A stretch of 59,938 nt of DNA from UBA2040 sp002384725 (lineage in GTDB: Bacteria > Bacteroidota > Bacteroidia > Flavobacteriales_D > Crocinitomicaceae). The position numbers and the translations under genes are program-made. Of this stretch, positions 1-7,767 are shown piece after piece; position 1 is the first letter of the stretch, and every line of letters starts with the position of its first letter. Below the pieces are notes generated by a model, which saw nothing but the letters and a program-made list of their open reading frames with translations, did no database searches and had not been told where the DNA came from. The stretch is taken from assembly GCA_963926475.1 (NCBI GenBank), contig CAWUXE010000024.1, forward strand, positions 1-59,938. The letters are read 5' to 3'.

Positions 1-50
1 AACCAAAATAATAATGTCACAAACACAAAGATTTTAAAAAAATAGCGCTC

Positions 51-198
51 GCTAACAGCACCTGCAAGAAATTGGCGGTTCCGTGGTTAAATGAAGCTTT
101 GTGCTTCGTACCAAGTTCTGTAGAGTCTAATTTAAATGTAAGTCTTCAAACTTATGTTGCGCCTGTGGCAAGGTAATATTACTTACAGGCTGTTGTAT
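51..198. repeat. structured intergenic repeat-like block with terminal inverted repeats
   Basis: Non-coding block bounded by imperfect inverted repeats: AACAGCacCTGcAAG at 54-68 faces CTTaCAGGCTGTTg at 182-195. Inside are two small hairpins, GAAGC/GCTTC at 93-97 and 102-106, and TTGC/GCAA near 157-171. No credible reading frame covers it. Inference: a dispersed structured repeat (REP/MITE-like) of the kind scattered between genes in many Bacteroidota genomes, or a structured RNA. Only one copy is visible here, so repetitiveness is unproven. Confidence 0.45.
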
Positions 199-385
199 GC
201 CGTTTTATTCTATTTCAGTTCTATTATTTAAGTAATGTTACATATCTTAATAGCATTATTACTTCTTCATTTTACAATACATTCATTCTGATTTTCCACG
301 TATAAGTGCTATCTTGGCAATTTCTAAACGACCTCTTTTATTGAGAAAAGGAAGCAAAGTATGATTATTAATATTTTCTTTATGG
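199..385. other. gene-poor stretch, possible coding relic on the minus strand
   Basis: AT-rich intergenic sequence downstream of the SH3 lipoprotein gene. On the minus strand an open frame ending with TGA at 285-283 gives a protein-like tail (TLLPFLNKRGRLEIAKIAL...) but has no start codon and begins after a stop, so it looks like a fragment of a decayed gene rather than a gene. No terminator or promoter with convincing symmetry was seen. Confidence 0.25.
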
Positions 386-826
386 CTAATCTATTATTCT
401 AATTCTCGATTTATGCACATATCCGAGAACATTTGATTGTGTGTTTACTCGCCACCAATTGCTATTAGAAGTAGGATAAACTTCGTAGTGCTCTCCCTCA
501 AATAACCTATCAATTATTTCTGTTTTCGTGGACATTCCACTTCTTACATTAGTATAGCCATCTGGGTCGTTAATGACAGCCAGTCTTTTCTTTGATTTAG
601 TTTTTGTTGAAGTGCTGGGTTTAATTGGTTCTTTTTTTTGATTTGCTAATTCCCTATTCTCCTTTTCCAAGTCAGAAATTTTATCTTTCAATTGCTGCTC
701 TTTTGTCTCTTTTAACTCCTGTTCAAGTAAAGTAATTTTTTCGTCTTGTTTATTTTCGCCACAGCTACTAACTATCAGGAAAGCAGTAAGACAAAGTAGC
801 ATAAATTTAAATCTTTGTTTTTTCAT
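386..826 (-). CDS. SH3-domain lipoprotein with coiled-coil linker
   Basis: 146 aa, function unknown. A lipoprotein signal is visible: hydrophobic stretch then IVSSC with the lipidated Cys at residue 22. Residues about 31-67 are charged and heptad-like (Glu/Lys/Leu rich), predicting a coiled coil, followed by a Lys/Ser/Thr linker. Residues about 80-146 match a bacterial SH3 (SH3b type 3) fold, with the usual NVRSG motif and a WWRV strand. Such domains usually bind peptidoglycan or cell-surface ligands. Inference: a periplasmic lipoprotein contacting the cell wall. It lies in an accessory patch with another small lipoprotein and no operon partner. Confidence 0.7.
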   Translation of the reverse strand: MKKQRFKFMLLCLTAFLIVSSCGENKQDEKITLLEQELKETKEQQLKDKISDLEKENRELANQKKEPIKPSTSTKTKSKKRLAVINDPDGYTNVRSGMSTKTEIIDRLFEGEHYEVYPTSNSNWWRVNTQSNVLGYVHKSRIRIID

Positions 827-925
827 ATTGTTTGTTTTTAATGCTAGCTAACAAAATAGTATAAACTAATCCATTTCTCTTCTGGCGTCCCAATACTTCT
901 TGCGTATTGCAGTCCAAAGCATGTA

Positions 926-1144
926 TTAAATTTCTTTTAGCGTGCAGTTAATACTATCATTTGACACACCTCCAAAACATTCTGCTTGTGCCTCCTTCAA
1001 TGTTGTAGAGGGCAGAGGCTTTTGACTCGTAGTGTCCCCAGTGAAGTTATCTGTACAAGTACATTGGTGATTTTTTTGGTTTTTTCCACAAGATGAAAAA
1101 ACTAAAAATGTGATGATGGTTATTTTAGTTAGAATTATTTTCAT
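926..1144 (-). CDS. small putative lipoprotein
   Basis: 72 aa, not recognised. The N-terminus is a short hydrophobic signal ending FSSC, giving a lipidated Cys at residue 19. The mature part is only about 53 residues, with several Cys (CTCTDNF, ECFGG, NCTL) that could form disulphides in the periplasm. The pattern of Cys and Ser/Thr resembles small Bacteroidota lipoproteins with no assigned role. It is separated by about 100 bp from the SH3 lipoprotein upstream on the map and transcribed the same way. Confidence 0.5.
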   Translation of the reverse strand: MKIILTKITIITFLVFSSCGKNQKNHQCTCTDNFTGDTTSQKPLPSTTLKEAQAECFGGVSNDSINCTLKEI

Positions 1145-1225
1145 AATATAAATTTAATATTATTTTTTTTAAATACCTAAAGCGCACTTTGGTTCTCTCG
1201 ATTCTAATTTAACTAAAATAATTAA

Positions 1226-1387
1226 TGCGACAGAATCCTGTCTTGTCCGATAACTTCTGTGCATGGTTTGAATGTTTTGTCTGGCAAAATTTTCAATGGG
1301 AATATCAATGTTTCTATCTTCAACTTAAACTCTGAAATTTACTTTTTAACAGTGAATGGACACACGAAACAAATTGTTAAACTTTAA
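1226..1387 (+). pseudogene. relic of a T9SS type A C-terminal sorting domain
   Basis: In an otherwise empty 249-bp gap, the plus-strand frame from 1226 to the TAA at 1385-1387 has no start codon but ends NLNSEIYFLTVNG followed by HTKQIVKL and stop. This closely follows the end of type A sorting domains (NLxSGIYFLxVNG...KKIVKL). The upstream part of the domain and any passenger protein are missing. Seen: the peptide pattern. Inferred: the 3' end of a deleted secreted-protein gene. Confidence 0.5.
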
Positions 1388-1393
1388 ATAAGA

Positions 1394-1675
1394 TTAAGAA
1401 TTAGGTGTTTTTTCATCGCTCTTTTGTTGCCGTTTATCATCTCGGAGGGAATACAAATAAAAACTCTCCACTTTTTCTCGTGCCCAGGGCGTTTTCCGCA
1501 AGAATTTTAAACTGGATTTTATAGACGGATTGCTGACGAAGGAGTTGATTTTAATTTGATCACCGAGTTCGTCAAACCCATATTTATCGACCAGATAATC
1601 TAAAATGTCGGCCAATTTCACTCCGTGCAAGGGATTGTTGGGTTGTTCTTCTAATTCGCGTGTCTCTTCTTTCAT
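1394..1675 (-). CDS. VF530 (DUF2132) family protein
   Basis: Small conserved protein of the VF530/DUF2132 family (family members are described as DNA-binding-like helical proteins; cellular role unknown). The core is residues about 12-75 (NPLHGVKLADILDYLVDKYGF, then SFVSNPSIKSSLKFLRKTPWAR), which covers the whole family domain. I place the start at the ATG at 1675 (MKEETRE); the frame remains open to a TTG at 1693 but that would run into the divergent gene. Divergent from the pterin dehydratase gene with only about 40 bp between starts, so the two promoters must overlap. Confidence 0.75.
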   Translation of the reverse strand: MKEETRELEEQPNNPLHGVKLADILDYLVDKYGFDELGDQIKINSFVSNPSIKSSLKFLRKTPWAREKVESFYLYSLRDDKRQQKSDEKTPNS

Positions 1676-1716
1676 GGATGGGAAAGTTAACAAAGAAAAT
1701 GTGTAATTTCAACCCA

Positions 1717-2013
1717 ATGAATAAACAAAAATATACTGAAGCAGAGTTTCAAGCACTTTTAACAGAACACAATTTAGATTGGTCCGTTCGTGAAAATGGA
1801 GTTGAGAAATCTTTTATTTTCGACAACTTTCTTGCTGCATTTCAATTTATGGGAAAGATTGCCATAGTTGCTGAAAAGCTAAATCATCATCCTGAATGGA
1901 CGAATGTGTACAACAAAGTTTTTATCCGTTTTACTACGCATGATGCTGGTGGATTGACACAAAATGACTTGGATATGGTTCTTGAAATTGGATCAATAGT
2001 CAATAGTCAATAG
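1717..2013 (+). CDS. pterin-4a-carbinolamine dehydratase (4a-hydroxytetrahydrobiopterin dehydratase)
   Basis: 98 aa, full length for the PCD/DCoH family. It dehydrates 4a-hydroxytetrahydrobiopterin formed by aromatic amino acid hydroxylases, recycling the pterin cofactor in the cytosol. The signature is visible: AEKLNHHPEWTNVYNKVFIRFTTH (active-site HHP) followed by GGLTQNDLDMVLEI. I prefer the ATG at 1717 (MNKQKYTEAEF) over an in-frame ATG at 1699 because the family begins there. The last codons and the stop lie inside a perfect 7-bp tandem repeat, so the extreme C-terminus (SIVNSQ) has probably been shaped by slippage. No phenylalanine hydroxylase gene is in the window. Confidence 0.9.
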   Translation: MNKQKYTEAEFQALLTEHNLDWSVRENGVEKSFIFDNFLAAFQFMGKIAIVAEKLNHHPEWTNVYNKVFIRFTTHDAGGLTQNDLDMVLEIGSIVNSQ

Positions 2014-2021
2014 TCAATAGT
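1994..2021. repeat. four tandem copies of a 7-bp unit across two convergent stop codons
   Basis: CAATAGT repeats perfectly four times (1994, 2001, 2008, 2015). The unit is not a multiple of three. It contains the stop codon of the pterin dehydratase gene (2011-2013) and its last base is the first base of the complement of the BaiN-type gene's stop (2021-2023). Copy-number change would shift the reading frame at the dehydratase C-terminus. Confidence 0.95.
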
Positions 2022-3232
2022 CAGGATAACTTTCCTGCAATAAATCCCGTTGTCCAGGCCGCTTGAAAATTATACCCACCTGTTATCGCATCGATGTCCA
2101 TCACTTCACCAGCAAAATACAAGTTGGGTACGACTCTACTTTCCATAGATGACATGTTGATTTCATCGAGACTCACACCTCCACAGGTCACAAATTCTTC
2201 TTTGAAAGTCGTTTTACCTTTTACTTCGTAGGTATCGTTCGTCAGTGTTTCCAAAAGCTTGTTGAATCCTTTTTTACCCAATTCCTCCCATCGTTTTGTA
2301 GGCGCCTGTCCTGCTCGATCCAATAAATGTAGCCAAAGCCTTTCTTTGATTCCGTAAGGTTTAACATTGGACAACAACTTATTAGGATGAGCTCGCTCGA
2401 TGGACTGAATTTCATCAGAGACCTTCTTTAAATTCGGTTCGTTCGTCCAATTGACCAATACTTTGAAATCGTAATTTCTATCCGCCAGAATTCTCGCACC
2501 AAAAGCGGATAATTTTAAAATCGCTGGTCCAGACATTCCCCAGTGGGTGATCAAAAGCGGGCCATCACCTTTTAATTTCGTGCCTTGAATGGTCGTAATC
2601 ACTTCTTCTTTGACGATGCCCATCAATTCGCGAACGGATTCGTTGGGCATATTGAAGGTGAATAAAGAAGGCACGCATTCTTCTATTTTATGTCCAAGTT
2701 GCGCCAACCAATCTAAACCAGACGTTTTTGGTGACCCGCCTGTTGCTATAATTACTTTGTTGAAAATAAGAACCTCATCTTTGAACGTCAATTCAATTTT
2801 TTCCTCAATAGGACGAATTTGCTCAACTCCTTTCCCAATTAAAATTTCGATTTTACCTCTTCGGCATTCATTCATCAAACAATCGATTACGGATTGAGAA
2901 TTTTGTGAAACGGGGAAATAGCAACCGTCATCTTGCAAAGTCAAAGGCACATTTCTGTCTTTAAACCATTGAACGGTGTCTGTGGTATTGAATTCTTTGA
3001 AGGCCCATTTTAGTTTTCGCCCTCCTCGAGGATAAGCTTTTATTAACTCATCAATTTCCGAGCAGCCATTTGTGACATTGCATCTTCCACCGCCAGAAAC
3101 TTTCACTTTAGCAAGAACTTTTTGCGATTTTTCAAAAATGACTACTTCAGCACCTGGATGATGTTGTTTTACAGAAAGAGCGGCGAAAAAACCTGCTGCT
3201 CCACCTCCGATAATGGCTATTTTTTGATTCAC
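2021..3232 (-). CDS. BaiN/HI0933 (YhiN) family NAD(P)/FAD-dependent oxidoreductase
   Basis: 403 aa flavoprotein of the HI0933/BaiN family; substrate unknown in most members. The N-terminal FAD-binding Rossmann motif is IAIIGGGAAGFFAALS, right after the start, followed by VSGGGRCNVTN, a family hallmark. The C-terminus has VTCGGVSLDEI and the second FAD motif NLYFAGEVMDIDAITGGYNFQAAW. The frame is open further upstream but without ATG, and the FAD motif must be near the N-terminus, so I choose the GTG at 3232. Convergent with the dehydratase gene, with stops 7 bp apart. The GxxExxY element begins about 50 bp upstream of this start, so its promoter may lie in or next to the left inverted repeat. 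Confidence 0.88.
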   Translation of the reverse strand: MNQKIAIIGGGAAGFFAALSVKQHHPGAEVVIFEKSQKVLAKVKVSGGGRCNVTNGCSEIDELIKAYPRGGRKLKWAFKEFNTTDTVQWFKDRNVPLTLQDDGCYFPVSQNSQSVIDCLMNECRRGKIEILIGKGVEQIRPIEEKIELTFKDEVLIFNKVIIATGGSPKTSGLDWLAQLGHKIEECVPSLFTFNMPNESVRELMGIVKEEVITTIQGTKLKGDGPLLITHWGMSGPAILKLSAFGARILADRNYDFKVLVNWTNEPNLKKVSDEIQSIERAHPNKLLSNVKPYGIKERLWLHLLDRAGQAPTKRWEELGKKGFNKLLETLTNDTYEVKGKTTFKEEFVTCGGVSLDEINMSSMESRVVPNLYFAGEVMDIDAITGGYNFQAAWTTGFIAGKLS

Positions 3233-3285
3233 GTGGGTAAAGATATAGTGTTTAACTAGAAAGTAGATACATACGGAATTGTTAT

Positions 3286-3328
3286 TTAACCACAAAGGGC
3301 ACGAAGGAGGCACGGGCACAAAGAAATG
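3286..3328. repeat. left inverted repeat flanking the GxxExxY gene
   Basis: Starts TTAACCACAAAGGGCACGAAG. Its first 26 bases match the reverse complement of the right copy (3823-3868) at 23 positions; the inner part matches less well, with a 3-base gap, and both copies end AATG. It sits in the BaiN-metH gap, upstream of the GxxExxY gene. Confidence 0.85.
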
Positions 3329-3427
3329 TAATATTGTATACTTTGCACATTCTTGATGATCTTTATAGTTAGAGATAGGCCTGGCATTGAGTATTATTTC
3401 TTTGCTTAAATAGAAAACTAATGCTTT

Positions 3428-3811
3428 ATGACTGAAAATGAAATTTCAAATAAAATAATTGGATGTGCTCTTGAAGTGGATCAAGCCCTTGGTCCTAGTC
3501 TATTGGAAAGTGCATATCAGGAATGTCTTTTTTACAAATTACAGAAGGGAAAATTGCGGGTTGAAAAAGAAAAGAAAATGCCTTTGATTTTTGAAGATGT
3601 AGAATTGGAATGTGGATACAGAATTGATCTTTTAGTTAATAACAAAGTTGTAATTGGATTGAAAAGTCTAGAGGCTCTGAACGATGTTCATTTAGCACAA
3701 AATCTAACTTACTTGAGACTTGGAGATTATAAATTACGTTTGCTAATAAATTTTAATGTGGCTCGATTAACAAAAGGAATTAGACGAGTTATCAATGGAA
3801 ATCTCACTTAG
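3428..3811 (+). CDS. GxxExxY family protein, degenerate copy
   Basis: 127 aa, full length for the GxxExxY family (PD-(D/E)XK nuclease-like fold, function unknown). Recognisable parts: the N-terminal helix IIGCALEVDQALGP, LLESAYQECL, the core GYRIDLLVNNKVVIGLKSLEAL, and the C-terminal HLAQNLTYLRLGDYKLRLLINF. Two key positions depart from the family: the name-giving Gly is Ser24 (AGT, 3497-3499) and the catalytic Glu of the ExK motif is Gly77 (GGA, 3656-3658), each a single base from the expected codon. Asp67 and Lys79 remain. If the fold is a nuclease, this copy is probably inactive. It lies alone, opposite in orientation to its neighbours, between inverted repeats at 3286-3328 and 3823-3868, suggesting a mobile unit. 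Confidence 0.85.
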   Translation: MTENEISNKIIGCALEVDQALGPSLLESAYQECLFYKLQKGKLRVEKEKKMPLIFEDVELECGYRIDLLVNNKVVIGLKSLEALNDVHLAQNLTYLRLGDYKLRLLINFNVARLTKGIRRVINGNLT

Positions 3812-3822
3812 ATATTTGAACC

Positions 3823-3868
3823 CATTCCTTAGCGACCCTTATGCCTTCTTCGTGAACTTTGTGGTTAA
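3823..3868. repeat. right inverted repeat flanking the GxxExxY gene, overlapping the metH stop
   Basis: Ends ...CTTTGTGGTTAA on the plus strand, the mirror of the left copy. The terminal TTAA contains the complement of the metH stop codon (3865-3867), so the repeat edge coincides exactly with the end of the metH reading frame. Between the two repeats lie only the GxxExxY gene and about 100 bp of leader. Confidence 0.85.
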
Positions 3869-6534
3869 TTCGTAACACTCCCCAACCATCTTTCCATCAC
3901 CTCGCGTTCCACTCCTTTGCGATCCGCCAAATCATGCACTTGATCGAGTTTAATTTTCCCCAAACCAAAATACTTAGATTCTGGATGACCAAAATACCAT
4001 CCCGAAACAGCAGCCGTTGGGAACATCGCCAAACTTTCTGTCAATTCTACACCCGTCTGATTGGTCGCATCGAGAATTCTAAATAAATCGATTTTCTCCG
4101 TATGATCTGGACAAGCTGGATAACCTGGGGCAGGACGAATTCCTCGGTATTTCTCAGCGATTAAATCGGAGTTTTCAAGACTTTCGTTGCTATCATATCC
4201 CCAATTTTCTTTGCGCACATATTCATGCATTCTTTCGGCAAAAGCTTCCGCCAAACGATCGGCAAGTGCTTTGAGTATAATCGAATTGAAATCGTCGTGA
4301 TCCGCTTCAAATCGTGCAATGTGTTCATCAATTCCTAGTCCAGTAGTTACCACAAAACCCCCGATGTAATCTTTCAATCCAGATTCTTTTGGCGCAATGA
4401 AATCTGCTAAAGCCATATTTGGTGCAGAGGCTGTTTTCTTTCCTTGCTGACGAAGCGTTCGTTGAGTATGTAAAATTTCTGACCTTGATTCGTCGGTGTA
4501 AATCTCAATATCATCTCCTACTGAATTTGCTGGAAACAGTCCAATTACCGCCTTTGCTTCTAACCATTTTTCGGCAATTATTTTATCCAACATAGCATTC
4601 GCGTCGGCAAAAAGTTTCTTTGCTTCCATTCCAACTACTGCGTCTTCCAAAATTTTTGGGTAACGACCGTGTAATTCCCAGGTCTGAAAAAACGGTGTCC
4701 AATCGATGTATTCTCTTAAATCAGTTAAATCGTAATCCACGAAAGTCTGATTTCCCAATTGCTTAGGTACGCTTATATCTTCCTTTTTGAAGTCTAATTT
4801 CAACCGATTCGCTCTGGCGTCTTTGAGATCCAAAATGGGCTTTGCGTTTCTATGTTTTTCGTGGTGCTCTCGAAGACGTGTATAATCCGCTTTCAAATTG
4901 GTGACAAAATCTTCTTTTTTCTGTCCCAAAAGGCTTTCTACAACCGTAACCGAACGCGAAGCATCCAGTACATGAACGGCTTGCCCTTTGGTGTAATGTT
5001 GTTCAATTTTCACTGCCGTATGCACTCTGGAAGTAGTTGCCCCGCCAATCATCAAGGGAATATTCAGTCCGGCGCGTTCCATCTCCTTGGCCATGTGTAC
5101 CATTTCATCCAACGAAGGTGTAATCAAACCACTCAAGCCAATCACATCGACCTTTTCTTCTATCGCTTTTTGAATGATTTTTTCGGCTGGAACCATTACA
5201 CCCATGTCGATAATTTCATAGTTGTTACAACTCAATACAACGCCAACAATGTTCTTTCCGATATCGTGAACGTCACCTTTTACGGTCGCCATCAAAACTC
5301 TTCCCGCGAAGGAGATTTCACCTCCTTTTTCTGCTTCAATAAAAGGCAACAAATAGGCAACTGCTTTCTTCATCACCCGCGCCGATTTAACCACCTGAGG
5401 CAAGAACATTTTACCACTTCCAAACAAGTCCCCAACGATGTTCATTCCATCCATTAATGGACCTTCAATCACCTCAATCGGTCTTTCGTATTGCTTGCGA
5501 CATTCTTCAGTATCTTCTTCAATGAAATCGACAATTCCTTTTACCAAGGCATGCGATAAACGACCTTGAACATCCGTTTCTCGCCAGGATAAATCGACCT
5601 CTCGTTTCTTACCATCACCTTTTACAGTTTCGGCAAATTCAAGTAATCTTTCCGTTGCATCTTCTCGACGGTTTAATATCACATCTTCAACGTAAACCAT
5701 GAGTGTTTTGTCCACGTCATCGTAAACTTCGAGCATAGATGGATTGACGATTCCCATGTCCATACCATTCTGAATTGCATGATATAAAAACGAAGCATGC
5801 ATAGCCTCACGAACGGTATTATTTCCACGAAACGAAAACGAAACGTTAGAAACGCCGCCACTCACATGAGCCCAAGGAAGATTTTCACGAATCCATTTTG
5901 TCGCGTTGAAGAAGTCCAAAGCATTGTTGTTGTGCTCCTCCATTCCTGTTGCCACGGGGAAAATGTTTGGATCAAAAATGATGTCGTGTGGGTTAAATTT
6001 CACCTCATCCACCAAAATTCGATAAGAACGCTCGCAAATCTGTATTCTGCGTTCATAAGAATCAGCTTGTCCATCTTCATCAAATGCCATAACGATAACC
6101 GCGGCACCGTATTTCCGAACTAATTTGGCTTGATAAATGAAGTTTTCTTCACCTTCTTTCAATGAAATGGAATTGACAACCCCTTTTCCTTGAACACATT
6201 TCAATCCCGCTTCAATAATTTCCCATTTCGAACTATCAATCATGATAGGAACTCGCGCAATATCTGGTTCTGCAGCAATCAAATTCAGGAACTTAACCAT
6301 CGCTTCTTTCCCATCAATCATCCCTTCATCCATATTGATGTCGATGATTTGGGCACCACCATCCACTTGATCTCTAGCCACAGCCAATGCTGCTTCGAAA
6401 TCGTTTTCTTTTATCATCCGCAAAAACGCACGTGAACCTGTCACATTCGTGCGTTCACCAACGTTGATGAAATTGCTTTCTGCCGTTGCGATTAAGGGTT
6501 CTAAACCTGATAATTTTAATGTTGCTTTGCTCAT
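3865..6534 (-). CDS. metH: methionine synthase, C-terminal subunit (pterin-, cobalamin- and SAM-binding modules)
   Basis: 889 aa, corresponding to the last three modules of cobalamin-dependent MetH. It transfers the methyl group of methyltetrahydrofolate via cob(I)alamin to homocysteine and carries the reactivation domain. Residues about 18-280 are the pterin-binding barrel (NVGERTNVTGSRAF); about 320-560 the cap and B12 domains with DVHDIG at 421-426 (His423 the lower cobalt ligand) and GLSGLITPSLDEM; about 600-889 the activation domain with RPAPGYPACPDHTEK for SAM binding. It starts inside the stop of the homocysteine-binding half (ATGA, 4-bp overlap), so the two halves are translationally coupled. 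The stop codon falls in the GxxExxY right repeat. Confidence 0.95.
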   Translation of the reverse strand: MSKATLKLSGLEPLIATAESNFINVGERTNVTGSRAFLRMIKENDFEAALAVARDQVDGGAQIIDINMDEGMIDGKEAMVKFLNLIAAEPDIARVPIMIDSSKWEIIEAGLKCVQGKGVVNSISLKEGEENFIYQAKLVRKYGAAVIVMAFDEDGQADSYERRIQICERSYRILVDEVKFNPHDIIFDPNIFPVATGMEEHNNNALDFFNATKWIRENLPWAHVSGGVSNVSFSFRGNNTVREAMHASFLYHAIQNGMDMGIVNPSMLEVYDDVDKTLMVYVEDVILNRREDATERLLEFAETVKGDGKKREVDLSWRETDVQGRLSHALVKGIVDFIEEDTEECRKQYERPIEVIEGPLMDGMNIVGDLFGSGKMFLPQVVKSARVMKKAVAYLLPFIEAEKGGEISFAGRVLMATVKGDVHDIGKNIVGVVLSCNNYEIIDMGVMVPAEKIIQKAIEEKVDVIGLSGLITPSLDEMVHMAKEMERAGLNIPLMIGGATTSRVHTAVKIEQHYTKGQAVHVLDASRSVTVVESLLGQKKEDFVTNLKADYTRLREHHEKHRNAKPILDLKDARANRLKLDFKKEDISVPKQLGNQTFVDYDLTDLREYIDWTPFFQTWELHGRYPKILEDAVVGMEAKKLFADANAMLDKIIAEKWLEAKAVIGLFPANSVGDDIEIYTDESRSEILHTQRTLRQQGKKTASAPNMALADFIAPKESGLKDYIGGFVVTTGLGIDEHIARFEADHDDFNSIILKALADRLAEAFAERMHEYVRKENWGYDSNESLENSDLIAEKYRGIRPAPGYPACPDHTEKIDLFRILDATNQTGVELTESLAMFPTAAVSGWYFGHPESKYFGLGKIKLDQVHDLADRKGVEREVMERWLGSVTN

Positions 6535-7535
6535 TGAATAAGTGGAAAGTTAAAAGTCCTAGGTTCATACTCCTTCGCCAAATCCGCTATCGCTTTAATA
6601 TGTTCAGGTGTAGTTCCACAGCAACCTCCGATAATATTCATCAACCCTTCGTCTAAAAATCGTTTGATTTGTTCCGTCATTAACTCAGGAGTTTCATCGT
6701 ATTCACCAAATTCATTCGGCAGTCCAGCATTTGGATGTGCGCTAACGGCAAACTCCGATTTTTCATTCAAAATCTGCAAATAGGGCCGCATCATTTCTGC
6801 TCCAAGTGCACAATTCAATCCTACGCTCAACAAAGGCATGTGCGATATGGAAATGAGAAAAGACTCGGTGGTTTGTCCGGTCAACGTTCGGCCGCTTTGA
6901 TCAGTAATTGTACCTGAAACCATGATTGGTGTATTCAATCCACGTTCGACCAAGACATTATCAATGGCAAAAAGGGCTGCCTTAGCATTCAAGGTATCAA
7001 AAACTGTTTCAACTAAAAGAATATCAACTCCTCCATCCAAAAGCGCTTTGGTTTGTTCCTCGTATGCATTCACTAACTCGTCGAAGGTAATTCCACGAAA
7101 ACCGGGATCGTTTACATCCGGTGAAATCGATGCTGTTCGATTCGTTGGACCAATTGATCCAGCTACATACTTATTTTCTCCAGGAAATTCTTTCATGTAT
7201 TCAACACATGCTTCCTTGGCAATTTTAGCAGAATGAAAATTTATGTCGTAGACGAATTTCTCTAATCCATAATCTGCTTGGGCAATCCAAGTCCCAGAGA
7301 AAGTGTTGGTTTCTATTATATCCGCTCCAGCATCCAAATATTCGCGATGAATTGATTTGATAATCTCTGGACGAGTTAAGGACAACAAATCGTTATTTCC
7401 TTTCAGTGGTTGATTATGATCATCAAACCATCCCAAACGGAAGTCTTTTTCTTCCAACGGATGTCTTTGAATCATAGTTCCCATCGCTCCGTCGAGCACA
7501 AGAATTCGTTTCTTTAAGTCTTCTTGAATTGTCAT
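6531..7535 (-). CDS. metH: methionine synthase, N-terminal homocysteine-binding subunit
   Basis: 334 aa, equal to the first barrel of MetH: it binds homocysteine through zinc and receives the methyl group from the cobalamin half encoded next. Visible: LDGAMGTMIQ at the N-terminus, SVGLNCALGA (first zinc Cys) and GGCCGTTPEHIKAIA (the other two zinc Cys). Both halves are complete and end and begin cleanly with an ATGA overlap, so this is a natural two-gene arrangement, common in Bacteroidota, rather than a frameshift. A SAM-I riboswitch and promoter precede it, giving feedback control by S-adenosylmethionine. Confidence 0.95.
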   Translation of the reverse strand: MTIQEDLKKRILVLDGAMGTMIQRHPLEEKDFRLGWFDDHNQPLKGNNDLLSLTRPEIIKSIHREYLDAGADIIETNTFSGTWIAQADYGLEKFVYDINFHSAKIAKEACVEYMKEFPGENKYVAGSIGPTNRTASISPDVNDPGFRGITFDELVNAYEEQTKALLDGGVDILLVETVFDTLNAKAALFAIDNVLVERGLNTPIMVSGTITDQSGRTLTGQTTESFLISISHMPLLSVGLNCALGAEMMRPYLQILNEKSEFAVSAHPNAGLPNEFGEYDETPELMTEQIKRFLDEGLMNIIGGCCGTTPEHIKAIADLAKEYEPRTFNFPLIQ

Positions 7536-7593
7536 TTTCTGTTTTTGTCAATATCAGCGATTAAAGCTTACACAGAAAACGGGACTTTCCTTT

Positions 7594-7691
7594 AACTTAT
7601 CTCTATCCTCTCGGATCGGAATTGGCACCTTTGCTATCTGCTGGTTGCCAAGGTTTCGTTGGGCCTGTCCCTCCACCTTTCTTTATAAGTT
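7594..7691 (-). promoter_or_regulatory. SAM-I (S-box) riboswitch controlling metH
   Basis: Read on the minus strand, the leader contains the conserved SAM-I core in order: AAAGAAAGGTGGAGGGA, CAGGCCC, GAAACC, TTGGCAACC, then after a short variable stem AGGTGCCAATTCC, and the closing strand GATAGAGATAAG pairing with CTTAT at the 5' edge (P1). This is the family consensus almost base for base. It ends about 60 nt before the start codon. No clear intrinsic terminator with a U-run follows, so control of translation is as likely as attenuation. Known: SAM-I elements repress methionine genes when SAM is high. Confidence 0.92.
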
Positions 7692-7701
7692 TTAATCAGG
7701 A

Positions 7702-7732
7702 CAAAAATAATCAAGTTAAAAGAGTAATCCAA
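7702..7732 (-). promoter_or_regulatory. promoter of the metH leader
   Basis: Bacteroidota-type promoter on the minus strand: TTG (complement of 7730-7732), 20-bp spacer, TATTTTTG (complement of 7702-7709, fits TAnnTTTG). The predicted transcript start falls just before the riboswitch P1 stem. Confidence 0.65.
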
Positions 7733-7767
7733 GATAGATTATCTTTATCTCAGTTAAAATCGAAATT

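Noticed and set aside
4852..5457. 201-codon frame opposite metH
   Set aside because: Shadow of the conserved metH frame with biased Phe/His composition; no start context.
6531..6534. metH broken by a frameshift
   Set aside because: Both halves are complete domains with proper start and stop in an ATGA overlap, and two-gene MetH is common in Bacteroidota.
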